The notes: generated by a model not told the origin, from the letters alone. A DNA stretch of 64,000 nt from a bacterium (GCA_019424865.1 JAHYYS010000001.1:20062-84061), one strand, 5' to 3'; counted from the stretch's first letter, positions 32,462 through 42,982 are shown. A program made the numbers and translations.

Positions 32462-33712
32462 ATGATTCTGGAAGCCATGGAGTATCTCACTGCTCAGGAC
32501 CCGGAGGTGGGCCGGGCGGTCCGCGCAGAGTATGACCGCCAGCAGCAGAATATTGAGCTGATCGCCTCGGAAAACATTGTCAGCCCCGCAGTTCTGGCGG
32601 CGGCCGGCACCGTGCTGACCAACAAATATGCGGAGGGGTATCCCCACAAGCGCTATTACGGCGGCTGCCAGTGTGTGGACGTGGTGGAGGAGATCGCCAT
32701 CCGCCGGGCCAAGGAGCTGTTCGGCGCCCAGTATGCCAATGTGCAGCCCCACTCCGGGGCCCAGGCCAACTATGCGGTGTATCAGGCCCTGTGCCAGCTG
32801 GGGGATACGGTGATGGGCATGAGCCTGGACAACGGCGGGCATCTGACCCACGGATCCCCGGTGAATTTTTCCGGACGGAACTACAAGATGGTGGCCTACG
32901 GCGTGGATCAGAGGGGCTATATCGACTATGATCAGGTGCGGGATCTGGCCAAAAAGCACCGCCCCCGGATGATCCTGGCTGGCGCCTCCGCCTATCCCCG
33001 GATCATCGACTTCAAGGCCTTTGCCGACATTGCCCACGAGGTGGGGGCCTACCTGTTTGTGGACATGGCCCACATCGCCGGCCTTGTGGCCGCAGGGGAG
33101 CACCCCTCCCCCATCCCCTATGCCGACGTGGTGTCCACCACCACCCACAAGACCCTGCGGGGGCCCCGGGGCGGCATGCTGCTGTGCAGCGACCCGGAGA
33201 TCGCCAAAAAGCTCAACTCCGCCATTTTCCCCGGCTCCCAGGGCGGCCCGCTGGAGCACATCATCGCCGCCAAGGCGGTGGCCCTGGGCGAGGCGCTCAA
33301 GCCGGAGTTCAAAACCTATCAGCACCAGATTGTGGTCAATGCCAGGGTACTGGCCCGGGCCATTCTGGACGGCGGGCTGAATCTGGTGTCCGGCGGCACG
33401 GACAACCATCTGATGCTGGTGGATCTGCGCCCGGCCCACCTCACCGGCAAGGAGATGGAGCGCCGGCTGGATGCGGTCTATATCACCGCCAATAAAAACG
33501 CCATTCCCAACGACCCGGAGAAGCCCTTTGTCACCTCGGGCATCCGGGTGGGCACCCCGGCCGTCACCGCCCGTGGCTTCCGGGAGGCGGAGATGAAAAC
33601 GGTGGGCGAGCTGATCTGCGCCGCCGCCCGGGACGACTTTGAAGAGAAAGCGGAGGAGCTGCGCGCCCGGGTGAAGGCACTGACGGGCCGCTTCCCCCTG
33701 TATGAGGGATAA
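32462..33712 (+). CDS. glyA: Serine hydroxymethyltransferase
   Basis: 416 residues, full length. A PLP enzyme: serine + tetrahydrofolate to glycine + methylene-THF. Seen: [13 protein letters not shown] near residue 36, the PLP lysine in [14 protein letters not shown], and [15 protein letters not shown] near residue 360. Start ATG at 32462 behind AAAGGAG. The next small gene begins three bases after the stop, so they are co-transcribed. Confidence 0.97.
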   Translation: MILEAMEYLTAQDPEVGRAVRAEYDRQQQNIELIASENIVSPAVLAAAGTVLTNKYAEGYPHKRYYGGCQCVDVVEEIAIRRAKELFGAQYANVQPHSGAQANYAVYQALCQLGDTVMGMSLDNGGHLTHGSPVNFSGRNYKMVAYGVDQRGYIDYDQVRDLAKKHRPRMILAGASAYPRIIDFKAFADIAHEVGAYLFVDMAHIAGLVAAGEHPSPIPYADVVSTTTHKTLRGPRGGMLLCSDPEIAKKLNSAIFPGSQGGPLEHIIAAKAVALGEALKPEFKTYQHQIVVNARVLARAILDGGLNLVSGGTDNHLMLVDLRPAHLTGKEMERRLDAVYITANKNAIPNDPEKPFVTSGIRVGTPAVTARGFREAEMKTVGELICAAARDDFEEKAEELRARVKALTGRFPLYEG

Positions 33713-33714
33713 GT

Positions 33715-33972
33715 ATGGAGCGCTATACCAGAAGAGAGGGGGACCGGATTGCGGTGCCCCAGGAGCGGCTGGAGGAGGCCCTGGCCCGGCTGGCCCAATT
33801 GGAGGATATGATGCAGGACCTGGCGGCGCAGCAGGAGGAGATTCCCCGCCGCCTGCAGGAGCTGCGAAGCCAGGGCAGGGAGAAAACGGTGCAGTTCCGG
33901 GAGCTGCTGGCCCAAAAGCTGGTCAACCAGAATCTGTGCCTGCTGATGGAGCGGTATGGCCTGCGCCCCTGA
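33715..33972 (+). CDS. Small coiled-coil protein
   Basis: 85 residues, ATG three bases after the glyA stop. It is almost entirely a charged coiled coil (LEEALARLAQLEDMMQDLAA, then QQEEIPRRLQELRSQGREKT), ending with LCLLMERYGLRP. No known function. It is accepted as a gene because of its tight spacing to glyA, good codon use and position just before the shared terminator. Confidence 0.6.
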   Translation: MERYTRREGDRIAVPQERLEEALARLAQLEDMMQDLAAQQEEIPRRLQELRSQGREKTVQFRELLAQKLVNQNLCLLMERYGLRP

Positions 33973-33988
33973 AGGGGCCGGGGCCGTC

Positions 33989-34035
33989 GAAAAAGGGGCG
34001 TGCCACTTTCACAAAGCGGCACGCCCCTTTTTTTG
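33989..34035 (+). terminator. Intrinsic terminator of glyA operon
   Basis: AAAAAGGGGCGTGCC, loop of 13, GGCACGCCCC followed by TTTTTTT. Confidence 0.9.
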
Positions 34036-34085
34036 CGCCGGAAAATGTGTTAGAATAACTCCAATCGTGAAAGGAGGGGAGCACC

Positions 34086-37000
34086 ATGCTGAAGCTGATT
34101 CTGGGCCGGGCAGGTTCAGGCAAAACCACGGCAGTTCTGCAGCGCCTGTGCCGGGCGGGGCAGGAACGCCCCCAGGTGCTGATGGTGCCCGAGCAGCAGT
34201 CCCACGAGGCGGAGCGGGCCCTGTGCCGGGCGGGCGGGGACCAGGTGTCCCTGTATGCCGAGGTGCTCTCCTTCAGCCGGCTGGCCAACCGGATTTTCCA
34301 GGCCGCGGGCGGACTGGGGGAGGAGGAGCTGGACGCGGGCGGACGGCTGCTGCTGATGCACCGGGCGGTAAAGGAGACGGTGTCCCAGCTGACGGTGTAC
34401 GCCCGGCCCTCCCAGCGGCCGGCGTTCCTGCGCTCCCTGCTGGAGACGGCGGACGAGCTGAAAAGCTGCTGTGTCCCGCCGGAGCAGCTGATTCGCGCCG
34501 GCCGGGAGACGGGCGGCCCGGAGGGGGACAAGCTGCGGGATCTGGGACTGATCTGCGGGGCCTATGATGCCCTTACCGCCCAGACCGCCCTGGATCCCCG
34601 GGACCGGCTGACCCGGGCGGCGGAAAAGCTGAAGGGCTGTCCCTGGGCCCGGGGAAAGGACCTGTGGCTGGACGGCTTTACCGACTTCACCCCCCAGCAG
34701 CGAGAGGTGCTGCGCCTGCTGCTGGCGCAGGCGGAGACGGTCACCGTCACCCTGACCTGCGGCGGGATGGATGAGCCGGGGGAGGAGGACATCTTTGCCG
34801 CCGCCCGACGCACCGCCCTGTGGCTGCGGCGGCTGGCGGAGGAGGAGCACGTGGGGTGGCAGACGGAATACCTGTCCGGAGACACCCCGGGAAAAACGCA
34901 GCTGCTGCGCCATCTGGAAGAGAATCTGTTTTCCGACCAGCCAGCCGCCCCCATCTCCTGCGGCGGGGAGGTGGAGCTGTTCCAGGCCTCCTCCCTGCGC
35001 TCGGAGGTGGAGTGGACGGCGGCCCGTATCCGCGCCCTGGCCCGGGAGGAGGGCCTGCGCTTCCGGGACATCGGCGTGGTGGCCCGGGACTATGGGGCCT
35101 ATCGGGATCTGGTGGAGTCGGTCTTTCCCCGGTATGGGGTGGAGGTTTTCTCCTCCGCCATGACGGATATTCTGGAAAAGCCGGTGCTGGCGCTGGTCAC
35201 CGCTGCCCTGGAAACGGTGGCGGGGGGCTACCGCTATGACGACGTGTTCCGCTATCTGAAGACCGGTCTGACCGATCTGCCCCAGGACGACCGGGATGTG
35301 CTGGAAAATTATGTTTTGAAATGGAACCTTCGGGGCAGCCGCTGGACCCAGGAGCGGAACTGGGACTGGCACCCCAAGGGCTACGGCCTTCCGCTGGAAG
35401 AGGCGGACCGGGAACTGCTGGCCCGGGTGGACCGGGCCCGGCGGCAGGTGGCCGCCCCCCTGGAGGGGCTGCGCCGGAATCCGGATCACACCGGCCGGGG
35501 ACAGGCGGCGGCCCTGTACGCCTTTTTGGAGGAGATTGGCCTGCCCCAGCGGCTGGAGGAGCGGGTGGACACCCTGCGCCGCCGGGGCCAGCCGGCCCTG
35601 GCGGAGGAGTACCGCCAGCTGTGGGAGATTTTGTGCCGGGCTCTGGAGCAGTGCGCCGCCCTGCTGGGGGAGCTGCCCATGGAGCTGGAGGAGTTTGCCC
35701 GGCTGTTCCGGCTGGTGCTCTCTCAGTACGACGTGGGGACCATCCCTGTCTCCCTGGACCGGGTGACGGCGGGGGAGACCACCCGCCAGACCGGCCATCC
35801 GGTGCAGGTGCTGTTCTTCCTGGGGGCGGACGACGGCTCGCTGCCCCAGGTGAGCGATTCCCCCGGCCTGCTCTCAGACGAGGACCGCTCCCTGCTGGCC
35901 GCCTATGGCCTGGAGCTCAACCAGTCCCAGCGGGAGCTGCTCTACCGGGAGATGACCACCATCTACCTCACCTGCGCCCGGCCCAGCCGAAAGCTGGTGG
36001 TGTCCTGGCCCGCCCAGGGCCCGGGGGGAGAGGAGCGCCGCCCCAGCTTTCTGGTGCGTCGGCTGGAGCTGCTGTTTGACGACTTGGTCATCCGGCGGGA
36101 GGAGGACTGCCGGGGGCGCTTCCGGCTCACCGCGCCCCTGCCCGCCCTGGAACAGGCCGGCCGGGATCGGGCGGTCCGCCGCTGCTTGGAGGAGATCCCC
36201 GAATACGCGCCGCAAGCGGCGCGGCTGGAGCGGGCGGAGCACTGGGAGCGGGGCAGCCTGTCTGCCGGAGCGGCCCGGCGGCTCTACGGCGGCAAGGTGG
36301 CCATGTCCGCCTCCCGGATGGACAAGTATAAATCCTGTCACTTCTCCTATTTCATGCGCTATGGGCTGAAGGCCGAGCCGAGGAAGCCGGCGGGCTTCAC
36401 GGCCCCGGAGTACGGCACCTTTGTCCACTATGTGCTGGAGCACGTGCTCCAGGACGAGCTGTTTCAGCAGACCGCCCTGCCCGGCATGGAGCCCGAGTTC
36501 GGGGACCGGGAGCGGCAGCGCCTGCACCAGCTGACCCGCCAGGCGGTGGAGCGCTATGTCCGGGAGGAGCTGGGCGGTCTGGAGGGGCAGAGCGACCGCT
36601 TCCGCTACCTCTTCGCCCGGCTGCTGCGGCCGGTGCAGGCGGTGGTGGACAACGTGGCCCAGGAGCTGCTCCAGTCCCGCTTCAAGCCCATCTCCTTTGA
36701 GCTGGGCTTTGGCCGGGGGGAGGATCTGCCCCCGGTGGAGCTGACGGCGGGGGGCGTGACCATCAGCGTCTCCGGCTTTGTGGACCGGGTGGACGGCTGG
36801 GTCCACGACGGCCGGCTCTATCTGCGGGTGGTGGACTATAAGACGGGGCGCAAGTCCTTTGACCTGACCGAGGTGTGGAACGGCCTGGGCCTGCAGATGC
36901 TGCTGTACCTGTTCACTCTGGAAGAGCGGGGGGAGCAGCTGTACGGCCTGCCGGTGGAGGGGGCGGGGGTGCTCTACCTGCCCGCCCGGGACGCGGTGGT

Positions 37001-37454
37001 GCGGGGCAGCCGCACCATGCCGGAGGAGACCCGCCGGAAGCTGATGGACAAGGAGCTGGTGCGCAGCGGCCTGGTGCTGGACGACCCGGCGGTGCTGGAG
37101 GCCATGGAGCCGGCGGGGGAGGCGGGCTACCGCTTCCTGCCCCTGAAGGTGTCCAAGTCCACCGGAGCCATCACCGGGGACGCCCTGGCCAGCGCCGAGC
37201 GGCTGGGCCGCCTGGGCCGGCACATCCAGCGGGTGCTGGAGGATATCTGCCGGGAGCTGGCGGCGGGGAATATTGCCGCCGACCCCTTCTGGCGGGGGCC
37301 GGAGAAAAACGCCTGCCGCTGGTGCGACTACGCCGCCGCCTGCCACTTTGAGGAGGGGCGCGGAGGCGACTGCCGCCGCTGGCTGCCCAGTGTGGGCGCC
37401 CAGGAGTTCTGGGAGCGGATAGAGGAGGAGAAGGATGGAAAGCAGCCTGTATAA
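34086..37454 (+). CDS. addB: ATP-dependent helicase/deoxyribonuclease subunit B
   Basis: 1122 residues, full-length AddB. It partners with AddA to resect double-strand breaks to Chi. N-terminal Walker A ILGRAGSGKT (residues 5-14). C-terminal RecB-type nuclease with VVDYKTGRKS near 915. Four cysteines of the iron-sulfur staple: SCHFSYFM near 750 and CRWCDYAAAC near 1077. Start ATG at 34086 behind AAGGAGG. The gene for AddA is not adjacent: three small genes lie between them, all same strand and closely spaced, so it is one long operon. Confidence 0.96.
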   Translation: MLKLILGRAGSGKTTAVLQRLCRAGQERPQVLMVPEQQSHEAERALCRAGGDQVSLYAEVLSFSRLANRIFQAAGGLGEEELDAGGRLLLMHRAVKETVSQLTVYARPSQRPAFLRSLLETADELKSCCVPPEQLIRAGRETGGPEGDKLRDLGLICGAYDALTAQTALDPRDRLTRAAEKLKGCPWARGKDLWLDGFTDFTPQQREVLRLLLAQAETVTVTLTCGGMDEPGEEDIFAAARRTALWLRRLAEEEHVGWQTEYLSGDTPGKTQLLRHLEENLFSDQPAAPISCGGEVELFQASSLRSEVEWTAARIRALAREEGLRFRDIGVVARDYGAYRDLVESVFPRYGVEVFSSAMTDILEKPVLALVTAALETVAGGYRYDDVFRYLKTGLTDLPQDDRDVLENYVLKWNLRGSRWTQERNWDWHPKGYGLPLEEADRELLARVDRARRQVAAPLEGLRRNPDHTGRGQAAALYAFLEEIGLPQRLEERVDTLRRRGQPALAEEYRQLWEILCRALEQCAALLGELPMELEEFARLFRLVLSQYDVGTIPVSLDRVTAGETTRQTGHPVQVLFFLGADDGSLPQVSDSPGLLSDEDRSLLAAYGLELNQSQRELLYREMTTIYLTCARPSRKLVVSWPAQGPGGEERRPSFLVRRLELLFDDLVIRREEDCRGRFRLTAPLPALEQAGRDRAVRRCLEEIPEYAPQAARLERAEHWERGSLSAGAARRLYGGKVAMSASRMDKYKSCHFSYFMRYGLKAEPRKPAGFTAPEYGTFVHYVLEHVLQDELFQQTALPGMEPEFGDRERQRLHQLTRQAVERYVREELGGLEGQSDRFRYLFARLLRPVQAVVDNVAQELLQSRFKPISFELGFGRGEDLPPVELTAGGVTISVSGFVDRVDGWVHDGRLYLRVVDYKTGRKSFDLTEVWNGLGLQMLLYLFTLEERGEQLYGLPVEGAGVLYLPARDAVVRGSRTMPEETRRKLMDKELVRSGLVLDDPAVLEAMEPAGEAGYRFLPLKVSKSTGAITGDALASAERLGRLGRHIQRVLEDICRELAAGNIAADPFWRGPEKNACRWCDYAAACHFEEGRGGDCRRWLPSVGAQEFWERIEEEKDGKQPV

Positions 37455-37764
37455 GCTGGAGATATTTGTGCCGGAGGACTTCTTTCCGGCGGTGCGTCAG
37501 GCGCTGTGGTCGGCGGACGCCGGGCATATCGGGGCCTATGACCGCTGCCTGTCCTGGAGCGTGGTGAACAGCTGCTGGCGTCCGCTGGAGGGGAGCAGCC
37601 CCTTTGACGGCACGCCGGGGGCGCTGACCCAGGCCCGGGAGGTAAAGGTGGAGGTGTGCTGCCGGGGGGAGCGGCTGGGTGAGACCCTGGCCGCCGTCAA
37701 GGCGGCCCACCCCTATGAGGAGCCGGTGATCAATGTGCTGCCCCTGGCGGGGACGGGCCTGTAA
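37435..37764 (+). CDS. NIF3/YqfO C-terminal-domain-like protein
   Basis: 109 residues that match the single-domain NIF3-associated family (YqfO middle domain, a CutA/PII-like fold): LYKLEIFVPEDFFPAVRQAL, HIGAYDRCLSWS, PLEGSSPFDGTPG, and AAHPYEEPVINVLPL. Members may bind metals or act as trimers; no enzyme activity is proven. The start ATG overlaps addB by 20 bases. Confidence 0.85.
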   Translation: MESSLYKLEIFVPEDFFPAVRQALWSADAGHIGAYDRCLSWSVVNSCWRPLEGSSPFDGTPGALTQAREVKVEVCCRGERLGETLAAVKAAHPYEEPVINVLPLAGTGL

Positions 37765-37780
37765 GCGGGGAGGCAAGAGA

Positions 37781-38482
37781 ATGGACATTCAGCTCCGCTA
37801 TATGGAGAAGGGATCGGGCTTTCCCCTGGTCCTGCTCCACGGCAATGGGGAGGACCACACCTATTTTGAACACCAGATGGGGCCCTTTGGAGCGCGGTAC
37901 CGGGTGATCGCCGTGGACACCCGGGGCCACGGCGCCTCCCCGCGGGGGACGGCCCCCTTTACCCTGGACCAGTTTGCCCGGGATCTGAAGGAGCTGCTGG
38001 ACGAACTGGGCATCGGGCGGTGTCACCTGCTGGGCTTCTCCGACGGGGGCAATACGGCCCTGCTCTTTGCCCTGCGGTATCCCCAGTATGTGGAGAAGCT
38101 GGTGCTCAACGGGGCCAATCTGGACCCCTCCGGCGTCAAATGGACCGTCCAGCTGCCCATCGTGCTGGGCTGGGGCCTGTGCCGGCTGTTTGTCCCCTTC
38201 AGCCGTCAGGCCCGGCACAACTGGGAGCTGCTGAATCTGATGGTGACCCAGCCCCATATTGACCCCGCCGCCCTCTCCCGGCTGACCATGCCCGTGCTGG
38301 TGGCGGCGGGGGAGCGGGATATGATTCGGGAAAAACATACCCGGGCCATCGCCGCGGCCATCCCGGGCAGTACGCTGGCTATTCTGCCCGGGGATCACTT
38401 TGCAGCCCGGGAGAACTGGCAGGACTTCAACCGCGCTGTTTTGGAATTTCTCCTGGGGGAAACCCGCCCGGGAGAGGAATAA
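37781..38482 (+). CDS. Alpha/beta-fold hydrolase
   Basis: 233 residues. Oxyanion-hole block VLLHGNGEDH, nucleophile elbow GFSDGG (Ser near residue 87), acid in AGERDM, and the final His in GDHF. This gives the full Ser-Asp-His triad of a small esterase/lipase-like enzyme with unknown substrate. Start ATG at 37781 behind GGGGAGG, 16 bases after the previous stop. Part of the addB-addA operon. Confidence 0.9.
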   Translation: MDIQLRYMEKGSGFPLVLLHGNGEDHTYFEHQMGPFGARYRVIAVDTRGHGASPRGTAPFTLDQFARDLKELLDELGIGRCHLLGFSDGGNTALLFALRYPQYVEKLVLNGANLDPSGVKWTVQLPIVLGWGLCRLFVPFSRQARHNWELLNLMVTQPHIDPAALSRLTMPVLVAAGERDMIREKHTRAIAAAIPGSTLAILPGDHFAARENWQDFNRAVLEFLLGETRPGEE

Positions 38483-38501
38483 GAAAAGAGGAGAGTCACC
38501 G

Positions 38502-39335
38502 TTGGAGAACAGCAAGAATATTTTGATTATCAACGACATGCCCGGCTATGGCAAGGTGGCGCTGGCGGCCATGCTGCCGGTACTGTCCAACCTGGGGCAC
38601 AGCGTCTATAACCTGCCCACCGCCCTGGTGTCCAACACCCTGGACTATGGAAAATTCACCATTCTGGACACCACCGACTATATGGTGCAGGCTATCGCGG
38701 TGTGGAAGCAGCTGGGCTTTCAGTTTGACTGCATTACCACCGGCTTTCTGGCCTCGGCGGCCCAGGTGGGCATCATCCGGGACTTTATCGCCAGCCAGAA
38801 GAAGGAGGGGCTGCTGGTGATGACCGACCCCATCATGGCCGACGACGGCAAGCTGTATAACGGGGTTACGGAGGAGACGGTGGACAACATGCGCCGCCTT
38901 ATCGGGGTGGCCGACGTGATCGTCCCCAACCTGACCGAGGCAGAGTTTTTAACCGGGATCTGTCCAGGGGAAGGGGCGCTGAGCCGGGAGGAGGCCCGCC
39001 GGGTGGTGGACGGCCTGCTGGCCTACGGTCCCCGCAGCGTGGTGATCACCAGCGGCGTGGAGCAGGAGACGGGGGGGCACGTTGTCTGGGGCTATGACCA
39101 CCAGACGGGGGAGTATTTCACCCTGCCCTACCGCTTTATCCAGGTCCACTTCCCGGGGACGGGGGATCTGTTTTCCGCCGTGCTGGTGGGGGAGCTGCTG
39201 GAAAAAAAGCCGCTGATGCCCTCGGTGCGCCGGGCCATGGACCTGCTGGAGAAGCTGATTTTCCTGGAGCAGGACGAGATTGAGAAGAACAAGGGAATTC
39301 GGATTGAAAAGTTCCTCAGCGTGCTGAAGGAGTAA
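38502..39335 (+). CDS. Pyridoxamine/pyridoxal kinase
   Basis: 277 residues of the ribokinase-like PdxY/PdxK family, phosphorylating B6 vitamers with ATP. Seen: ILIINDMPGYGKVALAAMLP at the start, DPIMADDGKLYNG, VPNLTEAEFLTG, and the anion-hole/catalytic PGTGDLFSAVL. The start is TTG at 38502, eight bases after GAGGAG; no ATG nearby has a site. It may feed PLP to glyA just upstream, but there is no direct link. Confidence 0.9.
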   Translation: MENSKNILIINDMPGYGKVALAAMLPVLSNLGHSVYNLPTALVSNTLDYGKFTILDTTDYMVQAIAVWKQLGFQFDCITTGFLASAAQVGIIRDFIASQKKEGLLVMTDPIMADDGKLYNGVTEETVDNMRRLIGVADVIVPNLTEAEFLTGICPGEGALSREEARRVVDGLLAYGPRSVVITSGVEQETGGHVVWGYDHQTGEYFTLPYRFIQVHFPGTGDLFSAVLVGELLEKKPLMPSVRRAMDLLEKLIFLEQDEIEKNKGIRIEKFLSVLKE

Positions 39336-39375
39336 CGGCACGGCGCACGGAACAATTTGAAGAGGAGGGCCGCAC

Positions 39376-42300
39376 ATGGCGTTTCCCCTGACACAGGAGC
39401 AAAGAAAAATCGTGGACGACCGGGGAGGGGAGCTGCTGGTGTCCGCCGCCGCCGGGTCGGGCAAGACCCGGGTGCTGGTGGAGCGGCTGCTGGACCGGGT
39501 GGACGGCGAGGGGCTGGACATTGACCGCTTTCTGGTCATCACCTATACCAAGGCCGCCGCCGCCGAGCTGCGGGCCCGCATCTCCCAGGAGCTGGCCCAG
39601 CGCATGGCCGCCGCCCCCGGGAACCGGCACCTGCGCCGCCAGACCACCCTGGTGTACAAGGCCCGGATCTCCACCATCCACGCCTTCTGCTCGTCCCTGC
39701 TTCGGGAGAGCGGCCATCTGCTGGACCTGGATCCGGACTTTCGGCTGTGCGACGAGGGGGAGGCCCAGGTGCTGATGGCCCAGACCCTGGAGGAGGTGCT
39801 GGACCGGCGGTATGAGGGGCTGGACCCGGACAGCCCCTTTGCCCAGCTGGCCGACACCCTGGGGGCCGGGCGGGATGACAGCCGCCTGGTGCAGATTGTG
39901 CTGGACATCTTCGGCCGGGTGCAGAGCCACCCGGATCCCGGCCGCTGGCTGGAGGAGCAGAAGCAGCTGTGGGAGCTGGAGGGGGTGACGGACATGGCCC
40001 GGACCCCCTGGGGCGCGCTGCTGCTGGAGGACGGGAAGCGGCAGGCCCGCTGGTGCCGGGAGCGGCTGTCCCAGGCCCTCGCCCTGGCGGAGGGGGATGA
40101 GCTGCTCCAGATCAACTATGTCCCCGGCCTGTCCGCCGTTCTGGAACAGCTGGACAGCCTGCTGTCCGCCCGGAGCTGGGACCAGGCGGCGTCCTGTCTG
40201 CCCGTGACCTTCCCGGCGGCGGGGCGGAAAAAGAAGCGAACCCTGGAAATCAGCCCCATGGAGGAGGAGCGGGCGGCCCGGGCCGGAGAGCGTGTGAAGG
40301 CCATTCGGACCCGGTGCAAAAAGGTGCTGGACAAGACCGCCCAGAGCCTGGAGGGGGACAGCGCCGCCCTGCTGGAGGAGCTGGCCCTGTCCCGCCCGGC
40401 GGTGCGGGCGCTGATGGACCTGGTATTGGATTTCCAGCGGGCCTACGCCCAGGAGAAGGCCCGGCGGGGCCTGCTGGACTTCTCCGATCTGGAGCACTTT
40501 GCCGTCAAGCTCCTGCTGGATGGAGGGGGGGAGCCCACCCCCCTGGCCCGCAGCTGGTCGGCCCACTTTGACGAGGTGCTGGTGGACGAGTATCAGGACA
40601 CCAACCAGGTGCAGAACGCCATCTTTTCCGCCCTGTCAGACGGGGGGCGGAAGCTGTTCCAGGTGGGGGACGTCAAACAGTCCATCTACCGCTTCCGGCT
40701 GGCCGATCCCACCATCTTTCTGGACAAATACCGCCGCTTCCCGGACGGGGACGAGGCGGGGGAGGGGGAGCCCCGGCGGCGGGTGCTCTCCCGGAATTTC
40801 CGCTCCCGGCCCCAGGTGCTGCTGGGCTGCAACGACCTGTTCCGCAATATCATGTCCACAGAGTTCGGGGAGCTGGACTACACCGAGGACCAGGCCCTGG
40901 TGCCCGGGGCCCAGTTCCCGCCGGGAGAGGGCTATGCGCTGGAGCTGAACTGCCTGGACCTGTCCTTCCTGGGGGAGCAGGAGGGGGAAAAGGCGGAGAA
41001 GGACCTGCTGGAGGCCCGCTTTGCCGCCCGGCGCATCCGGGCGCTGCTGAGCGCCCCCCTGATGGTGACCGAGGGGGACGGCCTGCGGCCCGTGCGCCCC
41101 TCTGATATCATGATTTTGCTGCGCAGTCCCGGGTCGGTGCTGCGCCACTACATCCGCGCCCTGGGGGAGGAGGGCATCCCCTGGGAGGCCGACGGAGGGG
41201 AGGACTTCTTTTCCACCACGGAGGTAAATACGGCGCTGGCCATCCTCCAGGTGGTGGACAACCCCCGCCAGGACGTGCCCCTGATCGCCGCCCTGCGCTC
41301 GCCGGTCTATGGCTTTGACGGGGACAAGCTGGCCCTGATCCGGGCCGGCGCCCAGGGGGACTTCTATTCCGCGCTGGTGCAGCGGGCGGAGGAGGGGGAC
41401 CCGGAGTGCCGGAGCTTTCTGGAGGAGCTGGAGGAGCTGCGCTTCGGAGCGGGAGACCGCTCCTGCCGCCAGCTCATCTGGCACGTCTATGAGCGGACCA
41501 ATCTGCTGGGGATCTTTGGCGCCATGGAGCGGGGGGGCGAGCGGCAGAACAACCTGCTGGCCCTCTATGCCCTGGCCGGATCCCTGGAGCAGGCGGGCTG
41601 CCGCTCCCTGTTCCAGTTCCTGCTGCGGCTGGACCGCCTTCAGGCGGCGGGGAACCGCATCACGGCCGCCCCGCCGGGCCGGGAGGGGGAGGGCGTGAGC
41701 ATCCTGTCCATTCACCGTTCCAAGGGGCTGGAGAAGCCGGTGGTGCTGGTGTGCGGCCTGTCCCGCCGGCTGAACCGGGAGGATCTCATGCGCCCGGTGC
41801 TCTTCCACCCCAAGCTGGGGGTGGGACCCAAGGGGCTGGACCGGGAGCGGATGGTGGAATACCCCACCCTGGCCCGCCGGGCGGTGGAGCGGCAGCTGGA
41901 GCGGGAGGGGATGGCCGAGGAGCTGCGGCTTTTGTATGTGGCCATGACCCGGGCCCGGGACAAGCTGATTTTGACCCTGACCCTTACCGACGGGGTGCGG
42001 GCGCTGGAGCGGCTGGGGGACAGCCTGTCCGCCCCGGTCTCCCCCATGGCCCTGGAGCAGCAGCAGAGCGTGGGGCAGTGGGTGCTGCTGCACGCCCTCA
42101 CCCGGCCGGAGGCGGCTCCCCTGCGGGAGCTGGCCGGCCTGCCCCAGGTGGAGGCCGGCCAGCTGGGGCCCGCCTGGGATATCCGGTGGGTGGAGGGCCT
42201 GTCCCTGGCCCAGCCTTCGGAGGGAGAGGCGGGGCGGTTTGCCGATGCCCCCGAGGAGGAGTCCCCCGGGGCGCTGCTGGAATCCCTGGCCTGGCAGTAT

Positions 42301-42972
42301 CCCTTCCGGCAGTATGCCGACCTGCCCTCCAAGCTCACCGCCACCCAGATCAAGGGGCGGCCCCTGGACCAGGAGGCGGCGGAGGAGGCGGCCGGCACGG
42401 CGCGGCCCGAACAACCATCCGCCCCCATCTATCGCCCCGATTTTATTGCCCGGGAGCGGGGGCTGACCCCCGCCCAGCGGGGCACAGCCCTCCACCTGGC
42501 CATGCAGTACCTGCAGCTGGACGGTCCGGGAGATGTCCGGGCGGTGACGGCTCAGCTGGAACGGCTGGAAGCGGACGGCTTCCTTACCCGCCTCCAGCGG
42601 CATGCGGTGGAGCCGGCGCGGCTGTCCGCCTTCCTGTGCAGTCCCCTGGGGCGGGAGATGGCCCGGGCCCCGGAGTGCCGCCGGGAGTTCAAATTCTCCC
42701 TGCTGGTGCCCGCGGAGGAGTACTTCCCCGGGGCCGGGGAGGAGACGGTGCTGCTCCAGGGCGTGGTGGACGCCTGGTATGGGGACGAGCGCGGCGTCAC
42801 CGTGGTGGATTTTAAAAGTGACCGCATCCGGCCCGGGGACGAGAAGAGCCGGGCAGAGGAGTACCGCCCCCAGCTGGAGGCCTATGGCCGGGCCCTGTCC
42901 GCCATTCTGGGCCGGCCGGTGCGGCGGATGGTCCTGTGGTTCTTCGCCACCGATACCCCCTGGACCCTGTGA
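39376..42972 (+). CDS. addA: ATP-dependent helicase/nuclease subunit A
   Basis: 1198 residues. UvrD-like helicase: Walker A SAAAGSGKTRVLVERLL near residue 24-40, DEXX box VLVDEYQDTNQVQ near 400, SKGLEKPVVLVCGL, and LLYVAMTRARDKLIL. RecB-type nuclease at the C-terminus: GVVDAWYGDERGVTVVDFKS near 1133-1148 and QLEAYGRALS. Start ATG at 39376 behind GAGGAGG. AddA supplies the motor and one nuclease of the AddAB complex. Confidence 0.97.
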   Translation: MAFPLTQEQRKIVDDRGGELLVSAAAGSGKTRVLVERLLDRVDGEGLDIDRFLVITYTKAAAAELRARISQELAQRMAAAPGNRHLRRQTTLVYKARISTIHAFCSSLLRESGHLLDLDPDFRLCDEGEAQVLMAQTLEEVLDRRYEGLDPDSPFAQLADTLGAGRDDSRLVQIVLDIFGRVQSHPDPGRWLEEQKQLWELEGVTDMARTPWGALLLEDGKRQARWCRERLSQALALAEGDELLQINYVPGLSAVLEQLDSLLSARSWDQAASCLPVTFPAAGRKKKRTLEISPMEEERAARAGERVKAIRTRCKKVLDKTAQSLEGDSAALLEELALSRPAVRALMDLVLDFQRAYAQEKARRGLLDFSDLEHFAVKLLLDGGGEPTPLARSWSAHFDEVLVDEYQDTNQVQNAIFSALSDGGRKLFQVGDVKQSIYRFRLADPTIFLDKYRRFPDGDEAGEGEPRRRVLSRNFRSRPQVLLGCNDLFRNIMSTEFGELDYTEDQALVPGAQFPPGEGYALELNCLDLSFLGEQEGEKAEKDLLEARFAARRIRALLSAPLMVTEGDGLRPVRPSDIMILLRSPGSVLRHYIRALGEEGIPWEADGGEDFFSTTEVNTALAILQVVDNPRQDVPLIAALRSPVYGFDGDKLALIRAGAQGDFYSALVQRAEEGDPECRSFLEELEELRFGAGDRSCRQLIWHVYERTNLLGIFGAMERGGERQNNLLALYALAGSLEQAGCRSLFQFLLRLDRLQAAGNRITAAPPGREGEGVSILSIHRSKGLEKPVVLVCGLSRRLNREDLMRPVLFHPKLGVGPKGLDRERMVEYPTLARRAVERQLEREGMAEELRLLYVAMTRARDKLILTLTLTDGVRALERLGDSLSAPVSPMALEQQQSVGQWVLLHALTRPEAAPLRELAGLPQVEAGQLGPAWDIRWVEGLSLAQPSEGEAGRFADAPEEESPGALLESLAWQYPFRQYADLPSKLTATQIKGRPLDQEAAEEAAGTARPEQPSAPIYRPDFIARERGLTPAQRGTALHLAMQYLQLDGPGDVRAVTAQLERLEADGFLTRLQRHAVEPARLSAFLCSPLGREMARAPECRREFKFSLLVPAEEYFPGAGEETVLLQGVVDAWYGDERGVTVVDFKSDRIRPGDEKSRAEEYRPQLEAYGRALSAILGRPVRRMVLWFFATDTPWTL

Positions 42973-42982
42973 GGCAGACGTG

